From an uncultured Rikenellaceae bacterium (GTDB lineage: Bacteria > Bacteroidota > Bacteroidia > Bacteroidales > Rikenellaceae): a stretch of 64,000 nucleotides of DNA. The translations under genes and the position numbers were made by a program. The stretch spans positions 186,001-250,000 of the forward strand of contig CAJTLO010000002.1 of NCBI GenBank assembly GCA_910577285.1, in the 5' to 3' direction. The notes beneath the pieces are model-generated. The model was not told the origin of the DNA. It searched no databases and saw only the letters and a program-made list of their open reading frames with translations. Positions 15,468 to 24,592 of the stretch are shown here, piece after piece. Each line of letters starts with the position of its first letter. The first letter of the stretch is position 1.

Positions 15468-17378
15468 ATGACTATGATGACCGGAAAGAATCTGTTTTTG
15501 TCGTCGCTTCTTCTGGGAGCGGCGCTCTTGCTTGGAGGGTGCACAGGCGATGAGCCGAAAGAGGAGCTTCCCACTTTGTCCATACGGCCTTCGGAGGCGA
15601 TCATCTTCGAGGCACGCGGCGGCACGGAAACCGTTGCCGTCGAAACGAACCGCAACGATTGGGATGTCGATTCCGACCAGGCGTGGTGTGCGGTCCGGAA
15701 AAGCGACGATTTCGCTTTCGTGGTGACTGCGTCGGTGAACGAGACTCCGGATGCGATGCCTCCTGCGAAGGTTTCCGTTACGGCCGGAACGGGGGTGCAT
15801 GCCAAAACGGTCGTGCTGGAGGTGTACCAGCGCGGCGTCGAGGAGGTGTTGCCTGCCGAACCGCCCTTTGTGATTACGCTTTCCGGGGTTACGGCCACTA
15901 CGGCCGACATGGAGGTCGTGCCGCGCGATGCGCAGGGATTGTATTATTTCGATGTGATCGCCAAAGCCACCCTCGACGAGCACCACGGCGGGAGTGTCGC
16001 TACGATGATGGAGAGCATGATGAAAGAGGCCGAGCAGCTCTACGGCAGCATGGAGGAGGCGCTCGCCAACCTCGCCTCGCAAGGGAAGCAGAACCATTCG
16101 TTCGCCCGGCTGGCGCCGGCTACCGAGCACGTGGCCTTTGCCGTGGGGCTGGATGGTGCCGGTGCGGTGAATACCGAAGCGGTCAGCCGGTCGTTCCGTA
16201 CGGAGGAGCTCTCCGAGGCGGCGATTTTCGAGGTGGAGTTTACCGCCTTCTACCACAACGGCGCGGATTTCACCATTACCCCTTCCGACGAGGAGTACCG
16301 ATACTATTATGCGATAAGGCCCGCTTTCCAGTACGACGAGCTTTCCGACGAGGCGCTGCTGGAGAAGATCGTCATGGAGGACGGTTTCATGATCGACTAC
16401 TGGGCCGCTACCGGTGTTTCCGAATATGAGAACGAGGAGGTATGGCTGCCCGATACGGGCTATCTGGTGCTCGTCTTCGGCTGGGCCGACGGTGCGGCGG
16501 TCTCCAAAATCCGTCGCTTTCCCTTCCGGACGCTTGAACCGAACATCCCGCCGTCGGAGTGCCGTTTCGACATATCGGTAACGGGAATTGCTTCGCGCAG
16601 CGCTTATGTTACGATCACCCCTTCGGATGAGACGTCGGCCTACATGTGGGACCTGATCGCGGAGGCCGATTACCGGCACTTCCGGGACGATATGGCGCAA
16701 TACGTTACCGAATATGTGGCGGACGATATCGAAAATCTCGATTATAACCGCGAAACGGGTGAAAGTTCCGAATTCTTTTCCAAGGCGCTTGAGCCCGGGA
16801 CCACCTATTACGTCTGGGTCGCCTGCATCGACGAATTCGGGAAGCCTGCGGCGGACGTCGTCGTCAGCGAACCTTTCACGACGTTGCCCAACCAGGTGAG
16901 CGACGCGGTGGTGAGCGTTTCGATCGGCAAGTATTTCAACGGTGACGACCTCTATGCGCTCGATCCGGAGAAGTATGCCGAGGGGCAGGGGATGGCCTAC
17001 GTGCAGGTGAATTTCAGCGCCAACGACAAGGCGGCGGTGTGGTACGGGGCGATGGTGAAGGAGGATCCGTCCGACCCCACCGGTGCGGTTTCCGATGCCG
17101 AAATAGCCGAGACTCTCACGACCTCCGGCACGTGGTGTCCGACGGGCAAGCTCTTCTGGTGCGAATGGGATGCGGAATATACCGTGCTGGGTGTGGCGAT
17201 AGGCCAGGACGACAACAACGGTCCGGTGCTCCGGCTCACCACTACCTTTACGAAAGAGGGCGCATCGCCCGTCTCCGAGTTCGTCGATCCGGCTGCCGCC
17301 GTACAGTCGCTCTATCGGGTACCTTTCGTCCGTTACAACGCGGCGGCGAAGGCCTACCGAGTGCGCGAAAAGAGATAG
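15468..17378 (+). CDS. BACON/FN3-like multidomain lipoprotein
   Basis: 636 aa from ATG 15468 (ATGs at 15474 and 15477 are possible). Lipobox LLLGGC (Cys ~24) marks a lipoprotein. A BACON-like domain follows (~30-115; WDVDSDQAWCAV, VLEVYQRG). Then come at least three Ig/FN3-like repeats of ~110-150 residues, two of them with a TPSDE motif (DFTITPSDEEYRYYYAI and YVTITPSDETSAYMWDLI) and the expected TYYVW strand. The protein is strongly acidic. The likely site is the outer membrane surface; the ligand is unknown. It has its own promoter and terminator and precedes the BtuG/BtuB-like locus without being part of its transcript. Confidence 0.78.
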   Translation: MTMMTGKNLFLSSLLLGAALLLGGCTGDEPKEELPTLSIRPSEAIIFEARGGTETVAVETNRNDWDVDSDQAWCAVRKSDDFAFVVTASVNETPDAMPPAKVSVTAGTGVHAKTVVLEVYQRGVEEVLPAEPPFVITLSGVTATTADMEVVPRDAQGLYYFDVIAKATLDEHHGGSVATMMESMMKEAEQLYGSMEEALANLASQGKQNHSFARLAPATEHVAFAVGLDGAGAVNTEAVSRSFRTEELSEAAIFEVEFTAFYHNGADFTITPSDEEYRYYYAIRPAFQYDELSDEALLEKIVMEDGFMIDYWAATGVSEYENEEVWLPDTGYLVLVFGWADGAAVSKIRRFPFRTLEPNIPPSECRFDISVTGIASRSAYVTITPSDETSAYMWDLIAEADYRHFRDDMAQYVTEYVADDIENLDYNRETGESSEFFSKALEPGTTYYVWVACIDEFGKPAADVVVSEPFTTLPNQVSDAVVSVSIGKYFNGDDLYALDPEKYAEGQGMAYVQVNFSANDKAAVWYGAMVKEDPSDPTGAVSDAEIAETLTTSGTWCPTGKLFWCEWDAEYTVLGVAIGQDDNNGPVLRLTTTFTKEGASPVSEFVDPAAAVQSLYRVPFVRYNAAAKAYRVREKR

Positions 17379-17411
17379 TTTTTCATGTGTTTGATTGGTT
17401 GGTTAAAGGGA

Positions 17412-17440
17412 GGGGACGGCCTGCGGGCCGTCCCCGTTTT
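17412..17440 (+). terminator. rho-independent terminator
   Basis: GGGGACGGCC (17412-17421), TGCG loop, GGCCGTCCCC (17426-17435), then GTTTT. Confidence 0.8.
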
Positions 17441-17465
17441 CGTGGCGGGTGCCCCTGCGGGCGGT

Positions 17466-17497
17466 TTTGGTTATATCGGGGCGTTGTGGTATATTTG
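17466..17497 (+). promoter_or_regulatory. promoter of the BtuG/BtuB-like locus
   Basis: TTTG (17466-17469), 20 bp, TATATTTG (17490-17497). The predicted start near 17504 leaves a leader under 30 nt, too short for a cobalamin riboswitch. Confidence 0.75.
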
Positions 17498-17530
17498 TGC
17501 GACAGGGGTGCCGGAAGGCAGGGATTCTAC

Positions 17531-18619
17531 GTGTTGAAAAAGAACATTATACATATTCTCCGAAGGGCGGTGCGGGTCTTGTTGTGGGGGACCCTGGCCG
17601 TTGCGGGCGGTTGCATGAAGTACGGCCCTATTCCCGAGGAGGATTTCTCCTATCCCACGCCGCCGGGAGAGGTGCCCGAGGGGGTGTTTATCGTGTGCGA
17701 AGGCAATTTCATGTACGGCAACGCCACGCTCTCCTTTTACCTCCCCTCCACCGGCGAGTTGCAGAACGAGATCTTCGCCCGTGCCAACGGGATGAAGCTC
17801 GGCGACGTGGCGCAGTCGATGACCATCCATGACGGGACGGCCTATGTGGTGGTCAACAATTCGGGAGTTATCTTCGGCATCGATCCGGTCACCTTCCGCA
17901 TCCGACGGGTGATACGGGGGATCGGTTCGCCGCGCTATATCTGGTTCCGCGGCGGGAAGGCGTATGTGACCTCGCTCTACGAGCCGCGCATCGCCGTGGT
18001 GGACGTGGCGACGGCCTCCGTGGAGAGCTATATCGACACCCCCGGTCATACTTCTACCGAACAGATGGTGGCTTTCGGAGATACGCTCTTCGTGTCGTGC
18101 TGGTCGTACGACGATACCGTATTGATGGTGGACCTGGTTGCCGGGGAGGTTGCGGGCGAGATAAAGGTGCGCAGCCAGCCGCGTCAGATGGCGCTCGACG
18201 GGGCCGGAAAGCTGTGGGTGCTGACCGACGGCGGATACGGCGAAGGGGCCGCTCCCGGACCGCCGGCCCTCTACCGGATCGATGCGGCTTCGGGGAGGAT
18301 CGAACGGGAGTTCGTGTTCCGCATGGGCGATACCCCGCGCGGGCTCTGCGTCGGGGCGGCGGGCGATACGCTCTATTTCCTCAACGGGGCCGTATGGCGT
18401 ATGGATACGGAGGCCGATGAGTTGCCGCAGCACCCTTTCGTCCCGGCTTCGAATACCATTTATTATGCCCTGGGGGTGGACCCGCACCGCGGCGATGTCT
18501 ATGTGGGCGACGCGATCGATTATCAGCAGCAGGGAGTGGTATACCGTTTCGCCCCCGACGGACGGGGATTGGATACGCTGAAGGTGGGGATCACCCCGAC
18601 GGCTTTTTGTTTCAGATGA
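17531..18619 (+). CDS. BtuG-like beta-propeller surface lipoprotein (DUF5074/YncE-like)
   Basis: ~362 aa. It starts at GTG 17531 or TTG 17534 (LKKNIIHILRR); no ATG precedes the lipobox VAGGC, and the promoter at 17466-17497 rules out a longer start. After the lipid-anchored Cys comes a propeller with repeating blade motifs (FIVCEGNFMYGNATLSFY, TAYVVVNNSGVIFGID, AYVTSLYEPRIAVVD, KLWVLTDGGYG, GDVYVGDAIDYQQQG). This matches YncE/DUF5074 proteins next to BtuB-type receptors; in Bacteroides such a protein, BtuG, captures cobalamin at the surface. Assignment to B12 is by context. The stop TGA overlaps the next gene's ATG. Confidence 0.78.
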   Translation: MLKKNIIHILRRAVRVLLWGTLAVAGGCMKYGPIPEEDFSYPTPPGEVPEGVFIVCEGNFMYGNATLSFYLPSTGELQNEIFARANGMKLGDVAQSMTIHDGTAYVVVNNSGVIFGIDPVTFRIRRVIRGIGSPRYIWFRGGKAYVTSLYEPRIAVVDVATASVESYIDTPGHTSTEQMVAFGDTLFVSCWSYDDTVLMVDLVAGEVAGEIKVRSQPRQMALDGAGKLWVLTDGGYGEGAAPGPPALYRIDAASGRIEREFVFRMGDTPRGLCVGAAGDTLYFLNGAVWRMDTEADELPQHPFVPASNTIYYALGVDPHRGDVYVGDAIDYQQQGVVYRFAPDGRGLDTLKVGITPTAFCFR

Positions 18620-19554
18620 CCATGAAAAGACTTTACGTATATTTGCTCTTGTTGGCCGGCACCGTGCCGGGGTGCAATCGTTCCGGTGTGGTGATGCCCG
18701 ACACCTACGGTCCCAGGCCGCCTCACGAAGGCAGTTCGCCTTACAGCGACCGGGTGATCGCCTATTGTCCCGCGCCGGGGCAGTTCCTCAACAGCCCCCT
18801 GATGGGGTTCGACGGGAGCGAGCGCACCCCGCAGGCCGCGCTGGAGTATGCCGACCGCAGGCTGCACGCTTCCGAAAGTTCGGAGCGGGGCATGCTCTCG
18901 CTGGGCGGGTTCGGCGGTTATGTGGTGGTGGGATTCGACCACAGCATCCAGGCGTCGGGCGGATACGGAGGATATGATTTCTCGATCGCGGGCAACCAGT
19001 TTTCCGGAAGTTCCGAACCCGGCGTGGTGTGGGTGATGCCCGATACGAACGGCAACGGGCTTCCCGACGACGGCGCGTGGTACGAGCTCCGCGGCGCCTT
19101 TTACGACACCTCCCTCCGCGACTATTCGGTGACCTACTACCGTCCCCGGGAGGAGGATGAGCCGGTCCGGTGGCGTGACAGCGAAGGGCGCGAAGGGGTG
19201 ATCGAGCGGGTTTCGGCCCATCCGCAGGGCTACTACCCGGCGTGGATGGAGGAGGAGTCCTGTACCTTCTCGGGTACGCTGCTGCCCGACAGAAGCGGAA
19301 CGCTGGAGGGCGGCCGTTTCACCACGGGCGATTACGGCTGGGGGTATGCCGACAACTGGGGAAGCGATATGGCGGAATCCCCGAAGCAGAAGAATTTTTT
19401 CCGCATTGCCGATGCCGTGGATGCCTCGGGCGCTCCGGCAGGGCTGAAGTATATCGATTTCGTGAAGGTGCAGACCGGCGTCAACATTCAGGGGGGCGCG
19501 GGAACCGGCGAACTCTCCACGGAGGTGGCGAGGTTCCGCGACGAGAATCTTTGA
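18616..19554 (+). CDS. surface lipoprotein of the BtuG/BtuB-like locus
   Basis: ~312 aa. ATG 18616 overlaps the preceding stop (ATGA), implying translational coupling; ATG 18622 (MKRLYVY) is an alternative. The signal peptide ends at TVPGC, a plausible lipobox. The mature part has a tryptophan/glycine-rich beta fold (GGFGGYVVVGFDHSI, WVMPDTNGNGLPDDGAWYEL, GWGYADNWGSD, FVKVQTGVN). The GNGLPDDGAW segment resembles a Ca-binding loop. Proteins of this type are typical 'cell surface protein' partners between propeller lipoproteins and BtuB-like receptors in Bacteroidetes. An accessory substrate-binding role is inferred. Confidence 0.7.
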   Translation: MTMKRLYVYLLLLAGTVPGCNRSGVVMPDTYGPRPPHEGSSPYSDRVIAYCPAPGQFLNSPLMGFDGSERTPQAALEYADRRLHASESSERGMLSLGGFGGYVVVGFDHSIQASGGYGGYDFSIAGNQFSGSSEPGVVWVMPDTNGNGLPDDGAWYELRGAFYDTSLRDYSVTYYRPREEDEPVRWRDSEGREGVIERVSAHPQGYYPAWMEEESCTFSGTLLPDRSGTLEGGRFTTGDYGWGYADNWGSDMAESPKQKNFFRIADAVDASGAPAGLKYIDFVKVQTGVNIQGGAGTGELSTEVARFRDENL

Positions 19555-19624
19555 ACCGGGGCTCCGTCGGCCGGCGGGTTCTTCGTCGCGCCGAATGTGC
19601 GGGGTGTGTCCGGATAGGAATAGC

Positions 19625-21742
19625 ATGAAGAAGGGAGAGTGGATCGTATGCCTGCTGGCGTTGCTGGCGGTGTGTCGGGCGGAAGCGTCGGCATCGCCGG
19701 TCGTTCTTGCGGCCGACGGCGTTGTCCGGGGCGTTTCCCTGCCGCCCGCGGAGGGGGATGCCGCCGGAGAGGAGCGGAGCGGCGCCATCGAGGCGGTGAC
19801 GGTGACGGCGGGGCGTTCCCTGGCCGACATAGGCATTCAGAAAACGCTCTTCGGCGAGTCGGTCCTGCGGGAGGATGTCTCTTTCTCCCTGGCCGATATG
19901 CTGGCCCACAGCACGCCGGTGTTCGTGAAGTCGCACGGGCGCGGATCGGCGGCCACCGTGTCGCTCCGCGGGACGGGCGCCTCGCATACGCGCGTGACGT
20001 GGAACGGCATGCGGATGAATTCTCCCCTGTTCGGCATGATGGACCTCTCCTATATCCCCTCCTATTTCATCGACGGGGCGGCGCTCTACAACGGAGCCAG
20101 TTCGGTGGGGGTGACGGGAGGCGGTCTGGGCGGGGCGCTCGCACTCGACACGCGTCCTGCCGATTCGGAGGGATTCGGCATGAAATACATCCAGGGGGTG
20201 GCGTCGTACGGCACGTTCGACGAGTTTCTCCGGCTCTCTTACGGAGGCGAGCGGGTGCGCAGCGAAACCAGCGTGCTGCTGACCACCTCGGAGAACGATT
20301 TCACCTACCGCAACTACGCCAAGAAGGATTTCGTGCTGGACGGCAACGGGAACGTGACGGGATGGAGCTATCCGCTGGAACGCAACCGCAACTGCAGCTA
20401 CCGGGATTTCCATGTGTTGCAGGAGCTCTATTACGATGCCGGCCGGGGCGGCGACTTCGGGCTGTCGGCCTGGTATATGGATTCCTCCCGGGGACTGCCG
20501 CTGCTCAATACGGATTATACGGAGAGCAACAGTTCCTTTTCGCATCAGGCGGAGAAGACCTTTCGGGGCGTGCTGCGGTGGGACAAGTATGCGGGCCGGG
20601 GCAAGGTGTCGGCCAAGGCGGGATATCATTACAGCGACATGCGCTATCTGGAGCAGTCGCAGCGCAGCTACGAGGGGGCCCTCGCGCCGGAGGTGCAGAC
20701 ACGGTCGGACTGGCGCAGCTACATCCACACCCTTTTCGGCGATGCGGGTTGGGAGGCGGCCCTCGGGAAGCGCCTCTATGTAGTGGCCGACCTGTCGGTA
20801 CTCCAGCATTTCGTCTATACCGTGAACGACAAACCGGTGCGCAATACCTCCGAGCCGCGTGCGTACGACGATGCGCGGTTGGAACTTTCGGCCCTCGTAT
20901 CGGCCCGCTACCGTCCTGCGGAGCGTTTCGGTGTCGCCCTCAACCTGCGGCAGGAGGTGATCGGCAACGAGGGCGCCCCTTTCATTCCGGCGCTCCTGCT
21001 CGACTGGAATCCCCTCGGCAACGTACTCCTGAAGGCCTCCGTGGCCCGCAACTACCGCTTTCCCACCCTCAACGACCGTCATTTCGCCAAAGGGCGGCTG
21101 CTCCCCGAAGAGGGATTCACCTACGACGGCGGCATCGAGTGGGAAGGGAAGTCGAAGAGGGGGGCGTACGGAGCGACGCTGACGCTTTACGACAGCTACA
21201 TCCGCAACTGGATATTCTGGTATCCCGACAAGGGAGCGACGCAGTGGTTGCCGACCAATATCCGGCTGGTGCATGCTTTCGGGGCGGAGGCTTCGGCGCA
21301 TGCGGCCGTGGAGTGGGGGCGGGAGTGGTCGTTCCGGGCCGATGCCCAACTGGCGTGGACGCGGTCGCTCAACATGCGCGAGCCCCTGAATGCGGCCGAC
21401 AATGCCGTAGGGAAACAGTTGCCCTATGTGCCGGTGTGGTCTGGTGCCGTGACCGTGCGTTTGCAGTGGCGGTCGTGGCGGGCGGATTACCGGTGGAACT
21501 ACTACAGCGAGCGTTTCACCACCACCGACAATTCGGCTATGATTACGGGGCGTATCGTGCCCTATTTCATGAACGATCTTTCGGTGGGGAAGGAGTTCCG
21601 TTTCCGGTGGGCCGACCTGTCGGTCGGTTTCAAGGTGAACAACCTGTTCGACGAGGAGTACGAAACGGAGCTGTCGCGCCCTATGCCGGGACGCAATTAC
21701 GGGTTCTCGCTGGAGATCACCCCGAAGTTCCGCAGCCGTTGA
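19625..21742 (+). CDS. BtuB-like TonB-dependent outer-membrane receptor
   Basis: 705 aa from ATG 19625 (MKKGEWIVCLLALLAV, a signal peptide). The plug domain starts near residue 60 (IEAVTVTAGRSL; FVKSHGRGSAATVSLRGTGASHTRV...NGMRMNSP). The 22-strand barrel ends with the expected aromatic C-terminal region (FKVNNLFDEEYET...NYGFSLEITPKFRSR). There is no N-terminal carboxypeptidase-like or signalling domain, so it is not SusC-like; the size and plug fit BtuB/siderophore receptors. Together with the two upstream lipoproteins it probably imports a corrinoid using TonB energy. Substrate by context only. Confidence 0.85.
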   Translation: MKKGEWIVCLLALLAVCRAEASASPVVLAADGVVRGVSLPPAEGDAAGEERSGAIEAVTVTAGRSLADIGIQKTLFGESVLREDVSFSLADMLAHSTPVFVKSHGRGSAATVSLRGTGASHTRVTWNGMRMNSPLFGMMDLSYIPSYFIDGAALYNGASSVGVTGGGLGGALALDTRPADSEGFGMKYIQGVASYGTFDEFLRLSYGGERVRSETSVLLTTSENDFTYRNYAKKDFVLDGNGNVTGWSYPLERNRNCSYRDFHVLQELYYDAGRGGDFGLSAWYMDSSRGLPLLNTDYTESNSSFSHQAEKTFRGVLRWDKYAGRGKVSAKAGYHYSDMRYLEQSQRSYEGALAPEVQTRSDWRSYIHTLFGDAGWEAALGKRLYVVADLSVLQHFVYTVNDKPVRNTSEPRAYDDARLELSALVSARYRPAERFGVALNLRQEVIGNEGAPFIPALLLDWNPLGNVLLKASVARNYRFPTLNDRHFAKGRLLPEEGFTYDGGIEWEGKSKRGAYGATLTLYDSYIRNWIFWYPDKGATQWLPTNIRLVHAFGAEASAHAAVEWGREWSFRADAQLAWTRSLNMREPLNAADNAVGKQLPYVPVWSGAVTVRLQWRSWRADYRWNYYSERFTTTDNSAMITGRIVPYFMNDLSVGKEFRFRWADLSVGFKVNNLFDEEYETELSRPMPGRNYGFSLEITPKFRSR

Positions 21743-21812
21743 TGCCGGCGCAAGGGGGCGGAAATCCCCGGTTTCGGCACCCGGCCGCTCCCCGGAAAGC
21801 GAGCGGCGGCGG

Positions 21813-21843
21813 ATTGCAATCTCGTCCTTTTTGGTTAATTTTG
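21813..21843 (+). promoter_or_regulatory. Bacteroidetes-type promoter
   Basis: ATTG (21813-21816), 19 bp, TAATTTTG (21836-21843). It would produce a transcript starting near 21850 that covers the mini-ORF and may read on into the ureohydrolase gene. Confidence 0.5.
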
Positions 21844-21947
21844 CCTTCGGCCGCGGGCGTGGTTCGCAAGAGGTATCGCCGGAAGGGAAAATAAATAGGT
21901 CCCATAATCTCACGACTACAGGACCCCCCAACTTAAAATACTGATTA

Positions 21948-22001
21948 TGAAAGAATCACTAAAACAACCATCAGCGTCAATAATGATTGCGGTTCATTAA
22001 G
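21948..22001 (+). CDS. 17-codon mini-ORF, possible leader peptide
   Basis: Encodes MKESLKQPSASIMIAVH then TAA. It sits ~100 nt after a promoter-like pair and has an A-rich initiation context (acttaaaatactgattatg) like that of the real gene at 2851. Its first codons share a long block with the leader at ~2491-2513. It could be a leader peptide for the ureohydrolase or a gene remnant; no function can be assigned. Confidence 0.3.
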
Positions 22002-22148
22002 AAAACGCCCGGCAGCTTCAGTTATTGTGTGCACTGCAAAAATAGGAAAGAAATTATTAATTGCAAATCATAAGGACTGAAAATATTTATCGGGTTTATA
22101 CCTAAAGTGATAAATAGTGGCTGTTGTGTAATATAAAATCTCCTAAAA

Positions 22149-23186
22149 ATGAATATGAAGGATTTCGACCCGGATGGGGTAGGCGTCGATAACGGCAATT
22201 ATTTCGGATTTCCGTTCGACGAAAAGGAGGCGCGGCTCGTGTTGCTCTCCGTGCCGTGGGATGTGACGGCCTCCTACGGCGGCGGAGCCGCATTCGGGCC
22301 CGATGCCATTATCGAAGCCTCTACGCAACTCGATTTTTACGATCCCGTATCGCCGGGAGCATGGCGGAAGGGGATCGCCACCGTGCCGATCGACTACTCC
22401 CTGCAGGATCGCAGTACCCGCCTGCGGCCCGACGCGAAGAAGATCATGGAGAGCCTGGAGGAGGGCGGAATCGCTTTCGAGGATTACCTGGCGCCGCGGC
22501 GGCTGGAGCGCATCAATGCCGCATCGGCCGAGTTGAACCGGGCGGTCTACGAAGCCTCGGCGGCACGGCTGGATGCGGGGCATCTGGTCGGGCTGGTGGG
22601 CGGCGACCACAGCACGCCGCTGGGCCTTATCAAGGCGGTGGCCGAACGGGAGCCCGGAGTGGGCGTGCTGCACCTGGATGCCCACTGCGATCTGCGCAAG
22701 GCCTACGAAGGATTCGACTATTCCCACGCTTCCATCATGTACAACGTGTTGCAGGAGGCGCCGGGAGTGGCGAAGATCGTGCAGGTGGGGCAGCGCGACT
22801 ACTCCGAAGAGGAGCGCCGGCTCGCACTCTCTTCGCCCCGCGTCGAACTGTTCGACGATTTCTCGCTGTGTACCCGCCGTTTTGCGGGCGAGACGTGGAA
22901 TGCCGTTTGCGACTCCATCGTCGAACGCCTGCCGGAGAGGGTCTACGTCAGTTTCGACATCGACGTGCTCGCGATGGAGCATTGTCCCGCTACCGGGACT
23001 CCGGTGCCGGGCGGACTGACCTTCAACGAGGCCGTGTGGCTCGTGGACCGGATTGCGCAGAGCGGTCGCCGGATCGTGGGGTTCGACCTGTGCGAGGTGG
23101 CGCCGGCCCGCGAGGGGACTGCGGACGCCAACGTCGGAGCCCGGGTCCTGTTCCGGTTGTGCGGCATCGCATTGAAGACGAATTGA
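22149..23186 (+). CDS. ureohydrolase (agmatinase/arginase family)
   Basis: 345 aa. Members hydrolyse agmatine, arginine or related guanidino compounds using a binuclear Mn centre. All ligand motifs are present: LVGGDHS (~154-160), LHLDAHCDLR (~177-186), and SFDIDVLAMEHCPATGTPVPGG (~275 on; written here as SFDIDVLA followed by PATGTPVPGG). The substrate is not decided by sequence; Bacteroidetes members of this length are often agmatinase or formimidoylglutamase-like. No arginine decarboxylase is adjacent. The start at ATG 22149 (MNMKDF) could also be ATG 22155. nhaA follows after 29 bp, so the two may be co-transcribed. Confidence 0.85.
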   Translation: MNMKDFDPDGVGVDNGNYFGFPFDEKEARLVLLSVPWDVTASYGGGAAFGPDAIIEASTQLDFYDPVSPGAWRKGIATVPIDYSLQDRSTRLRPDAKKIMESLEEGGIAFEDYLAPRRLERINAASAELNRAVYEASAARLDAGHLVGLVGGDHSTPLGLIKAVAEREPGVGVLHLDAHCDLRKAYEGFDYSHASIMYNVLQEAPGVAKIVQVGQRDYSEEERRLALSSPRVELFDDFSLCTRRFAGETWNAVCDSIVERLPERVYVSFDIDVLAMEHCPATGTPVPGGLTFNEAVWLVDRIAQSGRRIVGFDLCEVAPAREGTADANVGARVLFRLCGIALKTN

Positions 23187-23215
23187 GGGTAAGATAACGG
23201 ATAAAAAGGATCGTT

Positions 23216-24592
23216 ATGGGTTTTGCGTTCGGTTACGGGTTCAAGCGCCGTTCCTATCTGCTGTATCGGAAGTGGCGGGAGTTTTTCAGCACCCAGTGGG
23301 CGGGCGGCGTGGTGCTGCTCTTCTTCGTGGTCGTGGCGATGCTGCTGGCGAATATTCCCGCCACCGCGGAGTTTTACCACGCCCTTCTCGAAGCGCCCGT
23401 GGGCATTACCGTGGGAAGTTTCGACTTCACGTTCGACCTGGAGAGGTTCGTCAACGACGGCCTGATGATGGTCTTCTTCTTTACCGTCGGGCTGGAGATA
23501 AAACGGGAGGTCGTTTCCGGTCATCTCTCCTCCTTCCGCCAGGCGTTGCTGCCTGTGGCCGGGGCGCTCGGCGGCATGGTCGTGCCGGCCCTGGTGTATG
23601 CGCTTTTCAACCACGGCACGCAGTACGCTGCCGGATGGGGCATCCCGATGGCCACCGACATCGCCTTCGCCATCGCCATCGTTTCCACGATGGGCAACAA
23701 GGTGCCGGTGTCGCTGAAAGTGTTCCTGACCGCACTGGCCGTGGTGGACGACCTGGGCGCCATCGTCGTGATCGCCGTCTTCTACGGAGCCTCCGTCAGG
23801 TTCAAGCTCCTGTTGGCGGCTGCGGTGTTCCTCTTCCTCGCCTGGCTGCTGAAGAAACTGAAGGTGAATACGTTCTTTCCCTATGTACTGATCAGCGTGG
23901 CGCTTTGGCTGCTCTTCTACCATTCGGGCGTGCATGCCACCATTGCCGGTGTGTTGCTGGCCATGTTCATCCCCTCGGAGCCCAAATACAATAAGAAATA
24001 TTTTCTGAACAAGGTGCGGTTTTTTCTGGACGACTTCGTGAACCGGAACCGGGGCGAGGTGCCCGTTACCGAGAACGAAGCGCAGGTGCTCGACCTGCGT
24101 AGGATAAGCGTCATCGCGGCCGATTCGATGAGCCTGTCCCAACGCTTCGACCGTCTGCTCTCGCCGTGGGTGAACTATCTGATACTGCCCCTTTTCGCCC
24201 TTGTCAACGCCGGTGTGCAGGTGACTTCCGCTGCGGACCTGAACCTCTTCGCCACCACGCAGGGAATCGGGATACTCTTCGGACTGTGGATAGGCAAGCC
24301 GTTGGGGATCACCTTGCTGAGCTTTGTCTTCGTCAAGACCGGACTGGCGGTGATGCCTGCCGGCACCTCCTGGAAGATGTTCATTGCCGTGGCGTGCCTG
24401 GGCGGTATCGGATTCACGATGTCCATTTTCATGGATACGCTGGCGTTCGCCGCGCAGCCTGCATTCATGGCGGCGGGCAAAATCGCCATCTTCGCCGCGT
24501 CGGTGGCGGCTTCCCTTACGGGTCTGGTTGCGATCCGGGCGGTGCACGGTGCCGGGCGCGGGCGTTCGGGTGCTCCCGGCGAGGGCCAATGA
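23216..24592 (+). CDS. nhaA: Na+/H+ antiporter NhaA
   Basis: 458 aa integral inner-membrane protein with ~12 transmembrane segments. Exchanges cytoplasmic Na+ for H+ in pH and salt homeostasis. Diagnostic NhaA motifs: FFFTVGLEIKREVVSGHLS (~82-100), GWGIPMATDIAFAIA with the TM4 unwound loop, and the paired acids in LTALAVVDDLGAIVVIA (equivalent to Asp163/Asp164 of E. coli). The length is larger than E. coli NhaA (388 aa) because of an extended loop (~260-300, NRNRGEVPVTENEAQV), as in many Bacteroidetes NhaA. It follows the ureohydrolase after 29 bp. Confidence 0.95.
   Translation: MGFAFGYGFKRRSYLLYRKWREFFSTQWAGGVVLLFFVVVAMLLANIPATAEFYHALLEAPVGITVGSFDFTFDLERFVNDGLMMVFFFTVGLEIKREVVSGHLSSFRQALLPVAGALGGMVVPALVYALFNHGTQYAAGWGIPMATDIAFAIAIVSTMGNKVPVSLKVFLTALAVVDDLGAIVVIAVFYGASVRFKLLLAAAVFLFLAWLLKKLKVNTFFPYVLISVALWLLFYHSGVHATIAGVLLAMFIPSEPKYNKKYFLNKVRFFLDDFVNRNRGEVPVTENEAQVLDLRRISVIAADSMSLSQRFDRLLSPWVNYLILPLFALVNAGVQVTSAADLNLFATTQGIGILFGLWIGKPLGITLLSFVFVKTGLAVMPAGTSWKMFIAVACLGGIGFTMSIFMDTLAFAAQPAFMAAGKIAIFAASVAASLTGLVAIRAVHGAGRGRSGAPGEGQ

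Larger units (their letters stand above)
21743..22148. other. intergenic region, 406 bp, with promoter and mini-ORF
   Basis: Base composition drops sharply after ~21890. It contains a promoter-like pair at 21813-21843 and a 17-codon ORF at 21948-22001 (described separately). The last ~100 bp before the ureohydrolase are AT-rich with no exact TAnnTTTG box. Confidence 0.5.

Noticed and set aside
19481..21931. 816-aa minus-strand ORF
   Set aside because: Antisense to the TonB receptor; composition is Arg/His/Pro-rich and no start context exists.
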